Assembly: GCA_002687495.1 (NCBI GenBank)
Contig: NZAJ01000002.1
Span: 28,218 to 85,877 of the forward strand
Reading direction: 5' to 3'
Length of the DNA: 57,660 bases
From: Micavibrio sp.
Lineage (GTDB): Bacteria > Pseudomonadota > Alphaproteobacteria > Micavibrionales > Micavibrionaceae
Positions 17,936-26,159 of the stretch are shown here, piece by piece; within the stretch, counting starts at the first letter, position 1, and every line of letters starts with the position of its first letter. A program made the position numbers and the translations under genes. The notes under the pieces were generated by a model that did not search any database, was not told where the DNA came from, and worked only from the letters and a program-made list of their open reading frames with translations.

Positions 17936-19633
17936 ATGACTACGATTTCTTCAGGAACATTAGCCACATCTGGTACGACGACTTATATCGTGGGTACATC
18001 CTCAGGTCTTGATACATCAGCTCTTGTCGAAGTCGCTGTTGCGAGCAAAACAATCGCAGCAGATAGAATTGACTTAGAAGTTGAAGAAAATGATCTTAAA
18101 ATTTCCGCATATGAGGAAATGCAGACACTTGCGGCAACGCTCGGAAGTAGTTTGGATAATCTGAAAAGTATCGTCGGCTTTGCAAATCAAGACACAAATA
18201 TCTTCTCCGCTCGTGCTGGTTACATGGAATCTTCAACCTCCACTGAGGCAACATCTCTAATCTCTGTAGCCGTTGATACTGATGCGGCCATTGGGGATTA
18301 CGAAATCGTTGTAAACCAAAAAGCTTTTGCGCAAAAAGTGATGAGCGGATCTCAAACAACCAGCACTGACCCTTTGGACGGTACAGGATATACAGGCACA
18401 TTCGATATCGGATTAGCAGGCGGGGCCACTGAGACTATTTCTGTGACAGCTGGCATGTCTTTAACAGATCTTGCAAATGAAATTAATAATTTCAGCGAAA
18501 CAAGTGGCGTTACTGCATCTGTTGTTAAAATTGGCGAAAATGAATTTACGCTAGTTCTTACAGGCCAAGAGACAAATAAAGCCATTGAGATCTCAAATGT
18601 AACTGGTGATGATGTTATGACTTCTATAGGCGTAACAGATAGTTTAGGCGGCGCTTACAGCAATGTTTTACAAAATGCTCAAGCGGCTCAAATCACATTG
18701 GATGGCATCACAATCACACGGGATGATAATAACTTTGATGATGTCTTAGAAGGTATAGATATCTCTGTTGAAAATGCAGATCCTGGGACAACCATCTCTT
18801 TAAGTATTGGCAATGATACGTCGAGCACGAAAGAAGCTATTACTGCTTTTGTTGATGCATATAATGATTTACGAGAATTTATCGTTACAAACCAAACTGT
18901 GACAGATGATGGGGCAGTTAGCTCTGCCCTATTTTCAGACACAATCATGGAATCGATGAATAGCGCAATCGCCAATATTATCGGCTCTGCAACGAACTCT
19001 TCCTTGGCGACTTTGCGTGATATTGGCATTACCTATACTAATGACAACTATCTCACCATTGATAGTACAGCCTTAGACGACGCTCTATTAGATAATTACG
19101 ATGCTGTGGAAGAGCTTTTTGCTACTACATATCAAAGCTCTACAGACCAGTTTGCTTTGATCAGGAATGAATCGTCTGCAGATTTTCCTCCACTCTCTTT
19201 TGATATTACTGCAGATGGCAGCGGCAACATGACCAATGTCTTGGTCAATGGTGAAGCGAATATGTTTGATATTAGCGGCACGCGTCTCGTCGGTAAAGAA
19301 GGCACGATCTATGCAGGTCTTAGTTTTTCTTATCAAGCAGGTGTTAGCGATACAATCACATATAATCTTAACCAAGGTATCGGTGATCGCCTAAGTAATG
19401 CGCTGAGTGCCTACACAGATTCATTAAATGGAATTATCAGCAGCTCTATCGCCGCTCTTGAAGAAGAAAATACTGACTTAACCGCGGAATCAGCGACTAT
19501 CCGCAGTAATGCTGAAGATTATAGAACACGCCTCATTGAAAAATATGCGGCTATGGAAGCGCAGATAGAAGCTCTAAAGCTTATTCAACAACAATTACAA
19601 GACATCATAGGAAATAATGACGATGATAACTAA
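17936..19633 (+). CDS. fliD: flagellar filament-capping protein
   Basis: This 565-residue protein has the FliD N-terminal signature VGTSSGLDTSALVEVAVASK. The C-terminal domain includes DYRTRLIEKYAAMEAQIEAL followed by QQQLQDIIG, typical of FliD. FliD forms the pentameric cap that folds exported flagellin. The stop overlaps the fliS start by 17 bases, so the two are translationally coupled. It lies about 110 bases after flagellin, beyond a terminator. Confidence 0.92.
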   Translation: MTTISSGTLATSGTTTYIVGTSSGLDTSALVEVAVASKTIAADRIDLEVEENDLKISAYEEMQTLAATLGSSLDNLKSIVGFANQDTNIFSARAGYMESSTSTEATSLISVAVDTDAAIGDYEIVVNQKAFAQKVMSGSQTTSTDPLDGTGYTGTFDIGLAGGATETISVTAGMSLTDLANEINNFSETSGVTASVVKIGENEFTLVLTGQETNKAIEISNVTGDDVMTSIGVTDSLGGAYSNVLQNAQAAQITLDGITITRDDNNFDDVLEGIDISVENADPGTTISLSIGNDTSSTKEAITAFVDAYNDLREFIVTNQTVTDDGAVSSALFSDTIMESMNSAIANIIGSATNSSLATLRDIGITYTNDNYLTIDSTALDDALLDNYDAVEELFATTYQSSTDQFALIRNESSADFPPLSFDITADGSGNMTNVLVNGEANMFDISGTRLVGKEGTIYAGLSFSYQAGVSDTITYNLNQGIGDRLSNALSAYTDSLNGIISSSIAALEEENTDLTAESATIRSNAEDYRTRLIEKYAAMEAQIEALKLIQQQLQDIIGNNDDDN

Positions 19634-20048
19634 TACACCAGAAGGAACACCAAACTATCAAAAGGCTGCTGGTGCTTATCAAAACACATCAGAGCAACAT
19701 ATTAATGGCTTTGAGATCGTACGTGAGCTTTACAAAGGTATGATTAGCAATATTGAGCAGGCAAAAGATGCCTATAATGATAATAGGCTTGAAGAGATGT
19801 GTCTGCTTAATCAAAAGACTTTCAAAATTTTGATGGCTCTGCAGTCGCATCTCAATTTTGAGCAAGGCGGTGATGCAGCAACATTTCTCAATAATTTCTA
19901 CAACTCAATATTCGTGTCTTTAACGCGGGTTTTGCGCGCAGATGATACCGCACAAGAGTTTGATAATATCATCGAACGCATTGAACCTGTTTATAAACGC
20001 TGGTGTACATTTGCTGCAGACTCTCGTGAGAGCGAACTCCCTCAATAA
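19617..20048 (+). CDS. fliS: flagellin export chaperone FliS
   Basis: This is a 143-residue helical protein. The FliS core is visible: GAYQNTSEQHINGFEIVRELYKGM, then NKAI-like LNQKTFKILMALQSHLNFEQ with GGDAATFLNNFYNSI, and a Trp near the C-terminus. FliS binds the flagellin C-terminus and prevents premature polymerisation. It is coupled to fliD. An ATG two codons downstream is an alternative start. Having FliD and FliS sets this organism apart from alphaproteobacteria that rely only on FlaF and FlbT. Confidence 0.8.
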   Translation: MTMITNTPEGTPNYQKAAGAYQNTSEQHINGFEIVRELYKGMISNIEQAKDAYNDNRLEEMCLLNQKTFKILMALQSHLNFEQGGDAATFLNNFYNSIFVSLTRVLRADDTAQEFDNIIERIEPVYKRWCTFAADSRESELPQ

Positions 20049-20070
20049 GCGCTCCTAAAGCCATCAGAAA

Positions 20071-20087
20071 CTGGCACGTAATTTGCT
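20071..20087 (+). promoter_or_regulatory. sigma-54 (RpoN) promoter
   Basis: CTGGCACGTAATTTGCT matches the sigma-54 consensus YTGGCACGNNNNTTGCW at every defined position, with the GG and GC dinucleotides 12 bases apart. Transcription would start about base 20098, inside the palindrome that follows, and 30 bases before the TTG start of the ECF sigma gene. RpoN control is common for flagellar genes, and this site directly follows fliS. Confidence 0.8.
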
Positions 20088-20088
20088 T

Positions 20089-20118
20089 CTACTTAAATAG
20101 GATATCTATTTTAAGTAG
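20089..20118. repeat. palindrome between the sigma-54 promoter and the ECF sigma start
   Basis: CTACTTAAATAG (20089-20100) and CTATTTTAAGTAG (20106-20118) are inverted copies with one extra base, around GATAT. The palindrome covers the expected sigma-54 transcription start and reaches the ribosome site AGGAG. It could be a repressor operator or an mRNA hairpin that hides the ribosome site. Perfect dyad symmetry apart from one base makes chance less likely. Confidence 0.6.
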
Positions 20119-20129
20119 GAGTAAGTCCA

Positions 20130-20774
20130 TTGAAGATAAATAATAATACGAATAAAGAGTTTCAGGGCACCCCAGCGCATTTTGATGATCTTGATGATCA
20201 ATCCCTTATATCACTCGCCAAAAGTGGGAATAAAGCAGCCTACCGCTCCCTAACACAGCGCTATAAGCAAAAAATATGGCGCTTAGCAATATCCATATTA
20301 AAAGATGAGCAAGAGGCAGAAGATGCCACACAAGAAGTTTTCTTATCGCTCTGGCAGTCGCTTAGTAAGTGGGAAGAAAATGGGAAGGCAAAATTTTCTA
20401 CATGGCTTTATCGCGTCTCTTTTAATAAATGTATTGATATTAAGCGTTCAAAAAAAGAAATGACTTCGGATGATAACACCCCCGAAAAGGCCATGAATGC
20501 AGATGCACATGACAATGTCTTGCGCGGCCAAGTTGCTGAAAAGATCGCAGGTTTAATGAAGGCCCTTCCAGAAGCCCAGCGCATCGCTATTCTTTTATAT
20601 TATTATGAAGAGCTGAGCGTAAATGAAATCTCATCACAAATGGATACAAGTGAGCAAGGTGTACGCTCCTTATTAAAGCGAGGCAAAAAAACACTTCGTG
20701 ATAAAATCCAGTTTGAGCCAGCCTTAAAGTCATGGGATTTCAAACCAGATATGAACCAGCTTCATGATGTATAA
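20130..20774 (+). CDS. ECF-family RNA polymerase sigma factor
   Basis: This 214-residue protein has sigma-70 region 2 (DEQEAEDATQEVFLSLWQSL and FSTWLYRVSFNKCIDIKR) and region 4 (LPEAQRIAILLYYYEELSVN and ISSQMDTSEQGVRSLLKRGK). About 18 extra residues follow region 4. The start is TTG with AGGAG ten bases upstream; there is no nearer ATG in frame. A consensus sigma-54 promoter and a palindrome precede it, and a terminator follows. No anti-sigma gene is adjacent. Targets are unknown; position after fliS suggests a link to motility. Confidence 0.88.
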   Translation: MKINNNTNKEFQGTPAHFDDLDDQSLISLAKSGNKAAYRSLTQRYKQKIWRLAISILKDEQEAEDATQEVFLSLWQSLSKWEENGKAKFSTWLYRVSFNKCIDIKRSKKEMTSDDNTPEKAMNADAHDNVLRGQVAEKIAGLMKALPEAQRIAILLYYYEELSVNEISSQMDTSEQGVRSLLKRGKKTLRDKIQFEPALKSWDFKPDMNQLHDV

Positions 20775-20803
20775 TCATTGAGGCCTTATTTAATAGTCTT
20801 CAT

Positions 20804-20832
20804 AACCGCGTGAATAAAATCATGCGGTTTTT
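20804..20832 (+). terminator. rho-independent terminator after the ECF sigma gene
   Basis: AACCGCGTGA (20804-20813), loop ATAAAA, TCATGCGGTT (20820-20829) forms a ten-pair stem with one G-U pair, followed by TTT and a further T-rich run. It separates the sigma gene from the macA-like gene. Confidence 0.75.
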
Positions 20833-20906
20833 GATTTTTAAACGAAGGTTTTTTTTCATCATTGCGTACTATCTCTATAAAACAACTCTTAAAAGGCTAA
20901 GCGATC

Positions 20907-22073
20907 ATGAGAAAAACAATCATTACCATTAGCAGTCTTGTTATCATTGCCGCTTTGTCTACTGGAGCATATTTACTATTCAGCCCTCAAAATGAAACTA
21001 TCGCTGAGCACTCACCCATCACAAAAGTAAAGTTAGGCAATATTGAATCAGTTGTCACCGCACAGGGCACATTAGAGCCTAAAGATTACGTTGATGTTGG
21101 AGCGCAAGTGTCCGGTGAAGTTATTAAGCTCGCTGTTGAGATTGGTGATAACGTCAAAATGGGAGAGCTTATTGCTGAGATTGACCCTGATGTTTATGAA
21201 GCGCAGGTTAAAGCCAGCGAAGCGGCTCTCAAGATGCTCGCCGCGCAAAAAGCTGAGCAGGAAGCGCTTATTAAGCAAGCTCAATGGAAGTATGAGCGAA
21301 ATAAAAAGCTCTATGAAGATAAGGCGGTCAGCAAAGAAACTTTTGAAGATGCCGAGATTAATTTGGATGTGGCTAAAGCAAATTTATTAGCTTTAGAAGC
21401 GCAGATCGAGCAGTCGCAATCCTCTCTTGATGAGGATAAAACCAACCTTAACTATACAAAAATCTATGCGCCGATGAACGGAGATGTCGTTGATCAGGCG
21501 GTTGAAGAAGGTGAAACGATTAACGCAAACCAAACCACACCAACAATCGTCCAAGTGGCCAATCTTGATGTGATGACTGCAAAAGCTGAAGTCGCCGAAG
21601 CAGATGTGATGAAGCTTAGTGAAGGCATGCCCGTTTATTTTACAACACTCGGTTCAGGAGACCGCCGCTGGGAAGGTAAAGTGCGTCAAATTCTTCCAAC
21701 ACCCGAAGAGATTAACGATGTTGTTCTTTATAATGTCCTTGTTGATGTTGAAAATACAGACAGAAGTTTATTGCCAGGCATGACAACACAAATGTTCTTT
21801 GTCCTAAAAAGCGCTAGCAATGTCCCTATTATTCCAGTCAGTGCTCTTGGCAAGCCGCTAAAAGATCAAAATACTGAGCAAGGTGAGGCCTATCAGGTCA
21901 GTACCCTTGGCGCAAAAGGTCCTGAAGCAAGAACTGTTATTGTGAGCATTTCTGACCGTACTCACGCCGCAATTGCAAGCGGTTTAGAAGTAGATGAAAG
22001 CGTTTTCACAAAAGCCGTCCCCGATAGTGAAGCCCCTAACCGCAGAGGGCTTCGCGGACTTGGCCGTTTGTAA
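20907..22073 (+). CDS. macA: MacA-like periplasmic adaptor of an ABC efflux system
   Basis: This 388-residue protein has an N-terminal signal anchor (residues 6-27). Its biotinyl-lipoyl hairpin (GAQVSGEVIKLAVEIGDNVK), long alpha-hairpin (about residues 95-180, Lys/Glu/Gln-rich) and beta-barrel region (YAPMNGDVVDQAVEEGETIN) make it an HlyD/MacA adaptor. It links the inner-membrane pump to the outer-membrane factor. macB follows after 34 bases and an outer-membrane lipoprotein comes next, so the tripartite system is complete here. Confidence 0.88.
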   Translation: MRKTIITISSLVIIAALSTGAYLLFSPQNETIAEHSPITKVKLGNIESVVTAQGTLEPKDYVDVGAQVSGEVIKLAVEIGDNVKMGELIAEIDPDVYEAQVKASEAALKMLAAQKAEQEALIKQAQWKYERNKKLYEDKAVSKETFEDAEINLDVAKANLLALEAQIEQSQSSLDEDKTNLNYTKIYAPMNGDVVDQAVEEGETINANQTTPTIVQVANLDVMTAKAEVAEADVMKLSEGMPVYFTTLGSGDRRWEGKVRQILPTPEEINDVVLYNVLVDVENTDRSLLPGMTTQMFFVLKSASNVPIIPVSALGKPLKDQNTEQGEAYQVSTLGAKGPEARTVIVSISDRTHAAIASGLEVDESVFTKAVPDSEAPNRRGLRGLGRL

Positions 22074-22107
22074 TACACGAAGCTAAATATAATTAAGGAG
22101 CTTCATC

Positions 22108-24051
22108 ATGCAGCCACTGATCAAATTAGAAAATATTAATCGTTATTACGGAAGTGGTGATGTGATCGTCAAAGCTCTGGACGGTGTTAATCTTGAAATT
22201 TATCCAGGTGAGTTCGTAGCGATCATGGGGCAGTCAGGCTCTGGAAAATCGACATTAATGAATATAATGGGCATGCTTGATCGCGCTAGTGGCGGCTCTT
22301 ATCTAGTATCAGGGAAAGATGTTTCTGCTCTCAATGCAGATGAGCTGGCGCTTCTTCGCCGCGATACATTCGGTTTTATTTTTCAGCGCTATAATTTGCT
22401 CGCCACTGCGGATGCTTCTGAAAATGTGCAAGTGCCAGCTCTTTATGCAGGAATGGGGAGTGCGGAGCGCCGCGATCGCGCGCAAAAATTACTCACAGAT
22501 TTAGGGATCGGAGATCGCAGTGATCATCGTCCGAACCAACTCTCTGGGGGTCAGCAGCAACGCGTAGCCGTTGCTCGTGCTCTTATGAATGATCCGCCTG
22601 TTTTATTAGCTGATGAGCCAACAGGCGCATTAGACAGTAAAAGCTCAGAAGAGGTTATGGCTCTGTTACAAGAGCTAAATGATAAGGGACGTACAGTCAT
22701 TGTCATTACCCATGAAGAAGAAGTCGCTCATTACGCGCAGCGTCAAATTCGCATTGAGGACGGGCATATCATTTCAGATAGTGGCGTTGATAAAGACAAA
22801 CGTACAGCGAGCGCTCAAGCCAACGCCAATAATGATCACAATGAGAGCTCTAGCCTAACCATGGAAGCCATTGAATCAGCAAAAATGGCACTGAAAGCAC
22901 TCAGAGTGAATATCTTTAGAACAGCTCTTACCTTACTTGGCATTATAATCGGCGTTGCGGCTGTCATCACAATGCTCGCCATCGGGGAAGGCTCTAAACA
23001 AAACGTACTGAATCAGATCAGCTCTATGGGGACGAACCTCCTAAATATTCGCCCCGGTGCTCCGGGCATGAGGCCCAGCGGTGATATGGCTACCCTTGTG
23101 CCTTCTGATGCAACAGCGATATTGGATCAAGTCAATAATGTAGCCTATGTCGTTCCACAAAGAAGCGGCAGCAAAACGCTTCGTCTTGGTAATATCGATG
23201 ACTCCGTTACTGTAGAGGGTGTTGGTGTTAACTTCCCTCAAGCGCGTGATTGGGCCATCGATCAAGGAGTGTTTTTTAGCCAGGATGATTTAAAGAGCTA
23301 TGCGTCAGTCGTTGTAATTGGCGCGACTGTTGCTGAAAACTTTTTCCCTTATGAAGACAATCCAGTCGGCTCTTTCATTCTTATTGGCAATATACCTTTT
23401 GAAATTATAGGGGTCATGGAAGCAAAGGGCGCTGCTCCATGGGGAAGCGATCAGGATGATACCGTTTGGGTGCCATATACAACTTCACTTGTACGTCTTT
23501 TTGGGTCTAACTATTTAAGCGGCATTACGGTTAAAGTTGAAGATGTTGATCTTGTGGAGCAAACAGAGAGTGATATCACCGCCCTTTTGAAAGCACGTCA
23601 CCAAGTAGAAGATTTTTCAGTTCGCAACACAGCCTCTTTTTTAGAGATGGCTACTGAAACGCAAAATACGCTAACAATATTATTGGGCGCTGTTGCAGCC
23701 ATCTCTCTTCTTGTTGGCGGCATTGGCGTGATGAATATTATGTTGGTTAGCGTTGTCGAGCGCACTAGAGAGATCGGCATCCGAATGGCCACGGGTGCTC
23801 GACGCCGCGACATTATGCTTCAATTCAATACAGAAGCTGCTGTTGTTTGTACGATAGGCGGTTTAATTGGTGTGATTTTAGGATTTTCAGCGGGCTTTGG
23901 CTTATCGCTGTTTGGCGTAAATATCGCCTTCACTGCTGGCCCAGCCATACTGGCCTTTAGCTGCGCGGTTGGAACAGGTTTATTATTTGGATATTTACCG
24001 GCTAGAAAAGCCGCTCACCTCGACCCTGTTGTCGCGCTTAGTTCGGAGTAA
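22108..24051 (+). CDS. macB: MacB-like macrolide/peptide export ABC transporter, ATPase-permease
   Basis: This 647-residue protein has an N-terminal ABC ATPase: Walker A GQSGSGKST, signature LSGGQQQR, Walker B VLLADEPTGALD and switch His in VITHEEE. A MacB-type permease follows, with a first helix near residue 270 (IFRTALTLLGIIIGVAAVIT), a large periplasmic domain and three C-terminal helices ending PARKAAHLDPVVALSSE. MacB exports macrolides, peptides, lipopeptides or siderophores in related species. The substrate here is unknown. Confidence 0.92.
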   Translation: MQPLIKLENINRYYGSGDVIVKALDGVNLEIYPGEFVAIMGQSGSGKSTLMNIMGMLDRASGGSYLVSGKDVSALNADELALLRRDTFGFIFQRYNLLATADASENVQVPALYAGMGSAERRDRAQKLLTDLGIGDRSDHRPNQLSGGQQQRVAVARALMNDPPVLLADEPTGALDSKSSEEVMALLQELNDKGRTVIVITHEEEVAHYAQRQIRIEDGHIISDSGVDKDKRTASAQANANNDHNESSSLTMEAIESAKMALKALRVNIFRTALTLLGIIIGVAAVITMLAIGEGSKQNVLNQISSMGTNLLNIRPGAPGMRPSGDMATLVPSDATAILDQVNNVAYVVPQRSGSKTLRLGNIDDSVTVEGVGVNFPQARDWAIDQGVFFSQDDLKSYASVVVIGATVAENFFPYEDNPVGSFILIGNIPFEIIGVMEAKGAAPWGSDQDDTVWVPYTTSLVRLFGSNYLSGITVKVEDVDLVEQTESDITALLKARHQVEDFSVRNTASFLEMATETQNTLTILLGAVAAISLLVGGIGVMNIMLVSVVERTREIGIRMATGARRRDIMLQFNTEAAVVCTIGGLIGVILGFSAGFGLSLFGVNIAFTAGPAILAFSCAVGTGLLFGYLPARKAAHLDPVVALSSE

Positions 24052-24055
24052 CATT

Positions 24056-25426
24056 ATGAGAAAATTTATAAGCTTATCGTTAACAACTCTACTTCTTGCA
24101 AGCTGCGCTATGACACCCGCCTATGAGCGCCCTGACATTTCTACCCCGGCAAGCTGGAGCAGCGTTAAAAATAGCGATGATAGCTCAAGCGCTGTTATTG
24201 CTTATAATTGGTGGAGCGCGTTTAAGAGCGATGAACTTAACGCGCTTATGGATAAGGCTTTAGAGCAAAACACAGATATTCGAGCCGGTGTACAGCGTAT
24301 CGCACAAGCACGCGCTTCATTAAAAATTGCAGGGGCTGATTTACTGCCCTCGGTAAGCGGGAGTGGCAATGCCTCACGAAGCAAGACCAACCCTTCGAGT
24401 GGAAAAAGCAGCTATAGCACAGCACTTGGAGTTGGGGTAAGTGCATCATATGAGCTTGATTTATTTGGCGCTAATCGAGCTGGCGTCAGTGCTGCTGAAG
24501 CGTCCTATCAGGGAAGCCTTTATGATCAAGAAGCCTTACGTTTAAGCTTAATGGGTGATGTCGCGAGCAGCTATTTCACTCTTGTGAACTTACGCGAGCG
24601 TTTACAAATAGCAGATAATAATTTGAAAAATGCGCGTGAAGTTTTACGCATCATTCAATCGCGCGTGAATGAAGGCGCTGAATCTGATCTCGAGCTTTCC
24701 CAGCAAAAAAGTGCTGTAGCGAGCAGCGAAGCAACACGCGCAGGCTTAATTGAACAAATTCAAAATGCTGAAAATGCTTTGGCGGTTTTATTAGGGCAAA
24801 CACCGCAAAGCCTGAAGATCACACGCAGCAAACTTGATGGGTTAAATATACCAGATATTAGTACTGGTCAGCCTTCTGATCTTTTAAAACGACGCCCAGA
24901 TTTACGCTCAGCAGAAGCTGATCTTCTTGCAGCCAACGCTGATATCGGCGCAGCGCGTGCAGCCTTTTACCCTTCGATTACATTAGGTTTAAGCGATAGC
25001 TTATCCCTAGCGGGTTTTGGCGATCCCAGCTCTACGATCCTCTCGCTTGCCTCTTCGATCAGTGCCCCTATTTTTCAAGGCGGGCGTTTGGAAGGCGGTT
25101 TAGAGCAAGCCACAGCACGACAGTTAGAGCTTGCTGAAACTTATCGCGGGCTTGTTCTCACATCCTTCCAAGAAGTTGAAGATGCTATGGCCGCTATACG
25201 TAGTGCACAAGCTCAGGAAAAAGCGCGTAAGACTGCGATGATCCAAGCACGAAAGGCTTATAAGCTCTCAAAAAGTTTATATGAAGCGGGCTCGATTGAT
25301 TATCAGACACTGCTTGATACGCAAGACACTCAGCTTTCAGCAGAAGATAGCTATGCGCAAGCCCGTTTGGCGCGTCTAAACGCTGCTGTGATGCTCTATC
25401 GCGTTTTAGGCGGAGGCTGGGCTTAA
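24056..25426 (+). CDS. outer-membrane efflux lipoprotein (NodT/OprM family) of the MacAB system
   Basis: This 456-residue protein begins MRKFISLSLTTLLLASCAMT, a lipoprotein signal with lipobox LASC. Two outer-membrane efflux repeats follow; the RRPDLRSAEADLLAANADIG motif is diagnostic of NodT/OprM. The ATG four bases after macB is preferred: a longer open frame runs back into macB but would lose the lipoprotein signal. It would form the outer-membrane channel for the MacAB pump. It converges with the tetR gene with only four bases between stops. Confidence 0.9.
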   Translation: MRKFISLSLTTLLLASCAMTPAYERPDISTPASWSSVKNSDDSSSAVIAYNWWSAFKSDELNALMDKALEQNTDIRAGVQRIAQARASLKIAGADLLPSVSGSGNASRSKTNPSSGKSSYSTALGVGVSASYELDLFGANRAGVSAAEASYQGSLYDQEALRLSLMGDVASSYFTLVNLRERLQIADNNLKNAREVLRIIQSRVNEGAESDLELSQQKSAVASSEATRAGLIEQIQNAENALAVLLGQTPQSLKITRSKLDGLNIPDISTGQPSDLLKRRPDLRSAEADLLAANADIGAARAAFYPSITLGLSDSLSLAGFGDPSSTILSLASSISAPIFQGGRLEGGLEQATARQLELAETYRGLVLTSFQEVEDAMAAIRSAQAQEKARKTAMIQARKAYKLSKSLYEAGSIDYQTLLDTQDTQLSAEDSYAQARLARLNAAVMLYRVLGGGWA

Positions 25427-25430
25427 GACA

Positions 25431-26042
25431 TCACTTGCCCATGTAGCTGAAAAAGCGCTCATAGAGAATCGGAATTTTTTTTGCAAAGACCTTATCCGTC
25501 GGGTTGTCCAAATATTCATGTAAAATGCCTTTACAAAAACATTGTACTGCGACGCATAGCATATCAGGATCTTCACCATCGCGTAGCTTGCCCTTATCAC
25601 GAGCACGTTCAAAATATTTAGCAAAAAGCTTCAAGGCTTTCTTCTTTTCTTGACGATATTTTTCTTTGTAAATTGAGAGTTCACCTGCGTAATCGCATTT
25701 AATATTAAACAGAATCAGGGCTTGTCGTTTCTGCTCATTCTTTTGTAAATCAAGCATCAAATTTATACACAGATCTTTTAATTGTTCTATAGGCTCATCA
25801 TGATCGCGCTCCAAATCTTGCATGATCATTTCAACAAATGGTCGATGTAGCCTGTCATGAAGGGCTTCGAAGATTTCAGTCTTATTTTTGAAGTGCCAGT
25901 AGATTGCCCCACGCGTAACATTTGCCGCTTTTGCGATATCCTCCAACGTTGTTTTGGTGACTCCGTTGGTTGCAAATAACGCTGTAGCTGTGTCTAATAT
26001 CGTTTCTCGAGTCTTATCGGCTTCTTCTTTCGTTCGTCGCAT
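25431..26042 (-). CDS. TetR/AcrR-family transcriptional repressor of the RND pump
   Basis: This is a 203-residue protein. The N-terminal TetR helix-turn-helix is clear (ETILDTATALFATNGVTKTT, then VTRGAIYWHFKNKTEIFEAL), in the AcrR/TtgR style. The C-terminal ligand domain ends with a cluster of Lys residues. A longer start at 26084 would put the first codons inside the operator, so the ATG at 26042 is preferred. It diverges from the adaptor-pump-channel operon, with a palindromic operator between them, so it probably represses that operon and itself and is relieved by a pump substrate. Confidence 0.88.
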   Translation of the reverse strand: MRRTKEEADKTRETILDTATALFATNGVTKTTLEDIAKAANVTRGAIYWHFKNKTEIFEALHDRLHRPFVEMIMQDLERDHDEPIEQLKDLCINLMLDLQKNEQKRQALILFNIKCDYAGELSIYKEKYRQEKKKALKLFAKYFERARDKGKLRDGEDPDMLCVAVQCFCKGILHEYLDNPTDKVFAKKIPILYERFFSYMGK

Positions 26043-26070
26043 GATGAATGCTTTCTTTCGGGTTCGAGTC

Positions 26071-26099
26071 TTGACAACATACATACAAAAATGTATGTT
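26071..26099 (+). promoter_or_regulatory. sigma-70-type promoter of the RND operon, overlapping the TetR operator
   Basis: A consensus -35 TTGACA (26071-26076) is followed after 17 bases by TATGTT (26094-26099), a 4/6 match to the -10. The operator palindrome lies across the spacer and -10, so bound repressor would block polymerase. The adaptor ATG is about 60 bases downstream. Confidence 0.6.
26076..26099. promoter_or_regulatory. TetR/AcrR-type operator
   Basis: AACATACAT (26076-26084), ACAAAA, ATGTATGTT (26091-26099) is a perfect nine-base inverted repeat. It closely resembles the known E. coli AcrR operator core, in which ACATACAT and ATGTATGT flank a short spacer. It lies between the divergent tetR and efflux genes and overlaps the efflux promoter. 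Confidence 0.85.
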
Positions 26100-26159
26100 T
26101 ATAGAATAGCTAAAATTTTTTAATATGTCCAGTTTGTGAGAAACGCAGGAAAAAATTAC

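Noticed and set aside
23969-24055. Long N-terminal extension of the MacAB outer-membrane lipoprotein into macB
   Set aside because: It would bury the lipoprotein signal at MRKFISLSL; the ATG at 24056 restores a normal lipobox.
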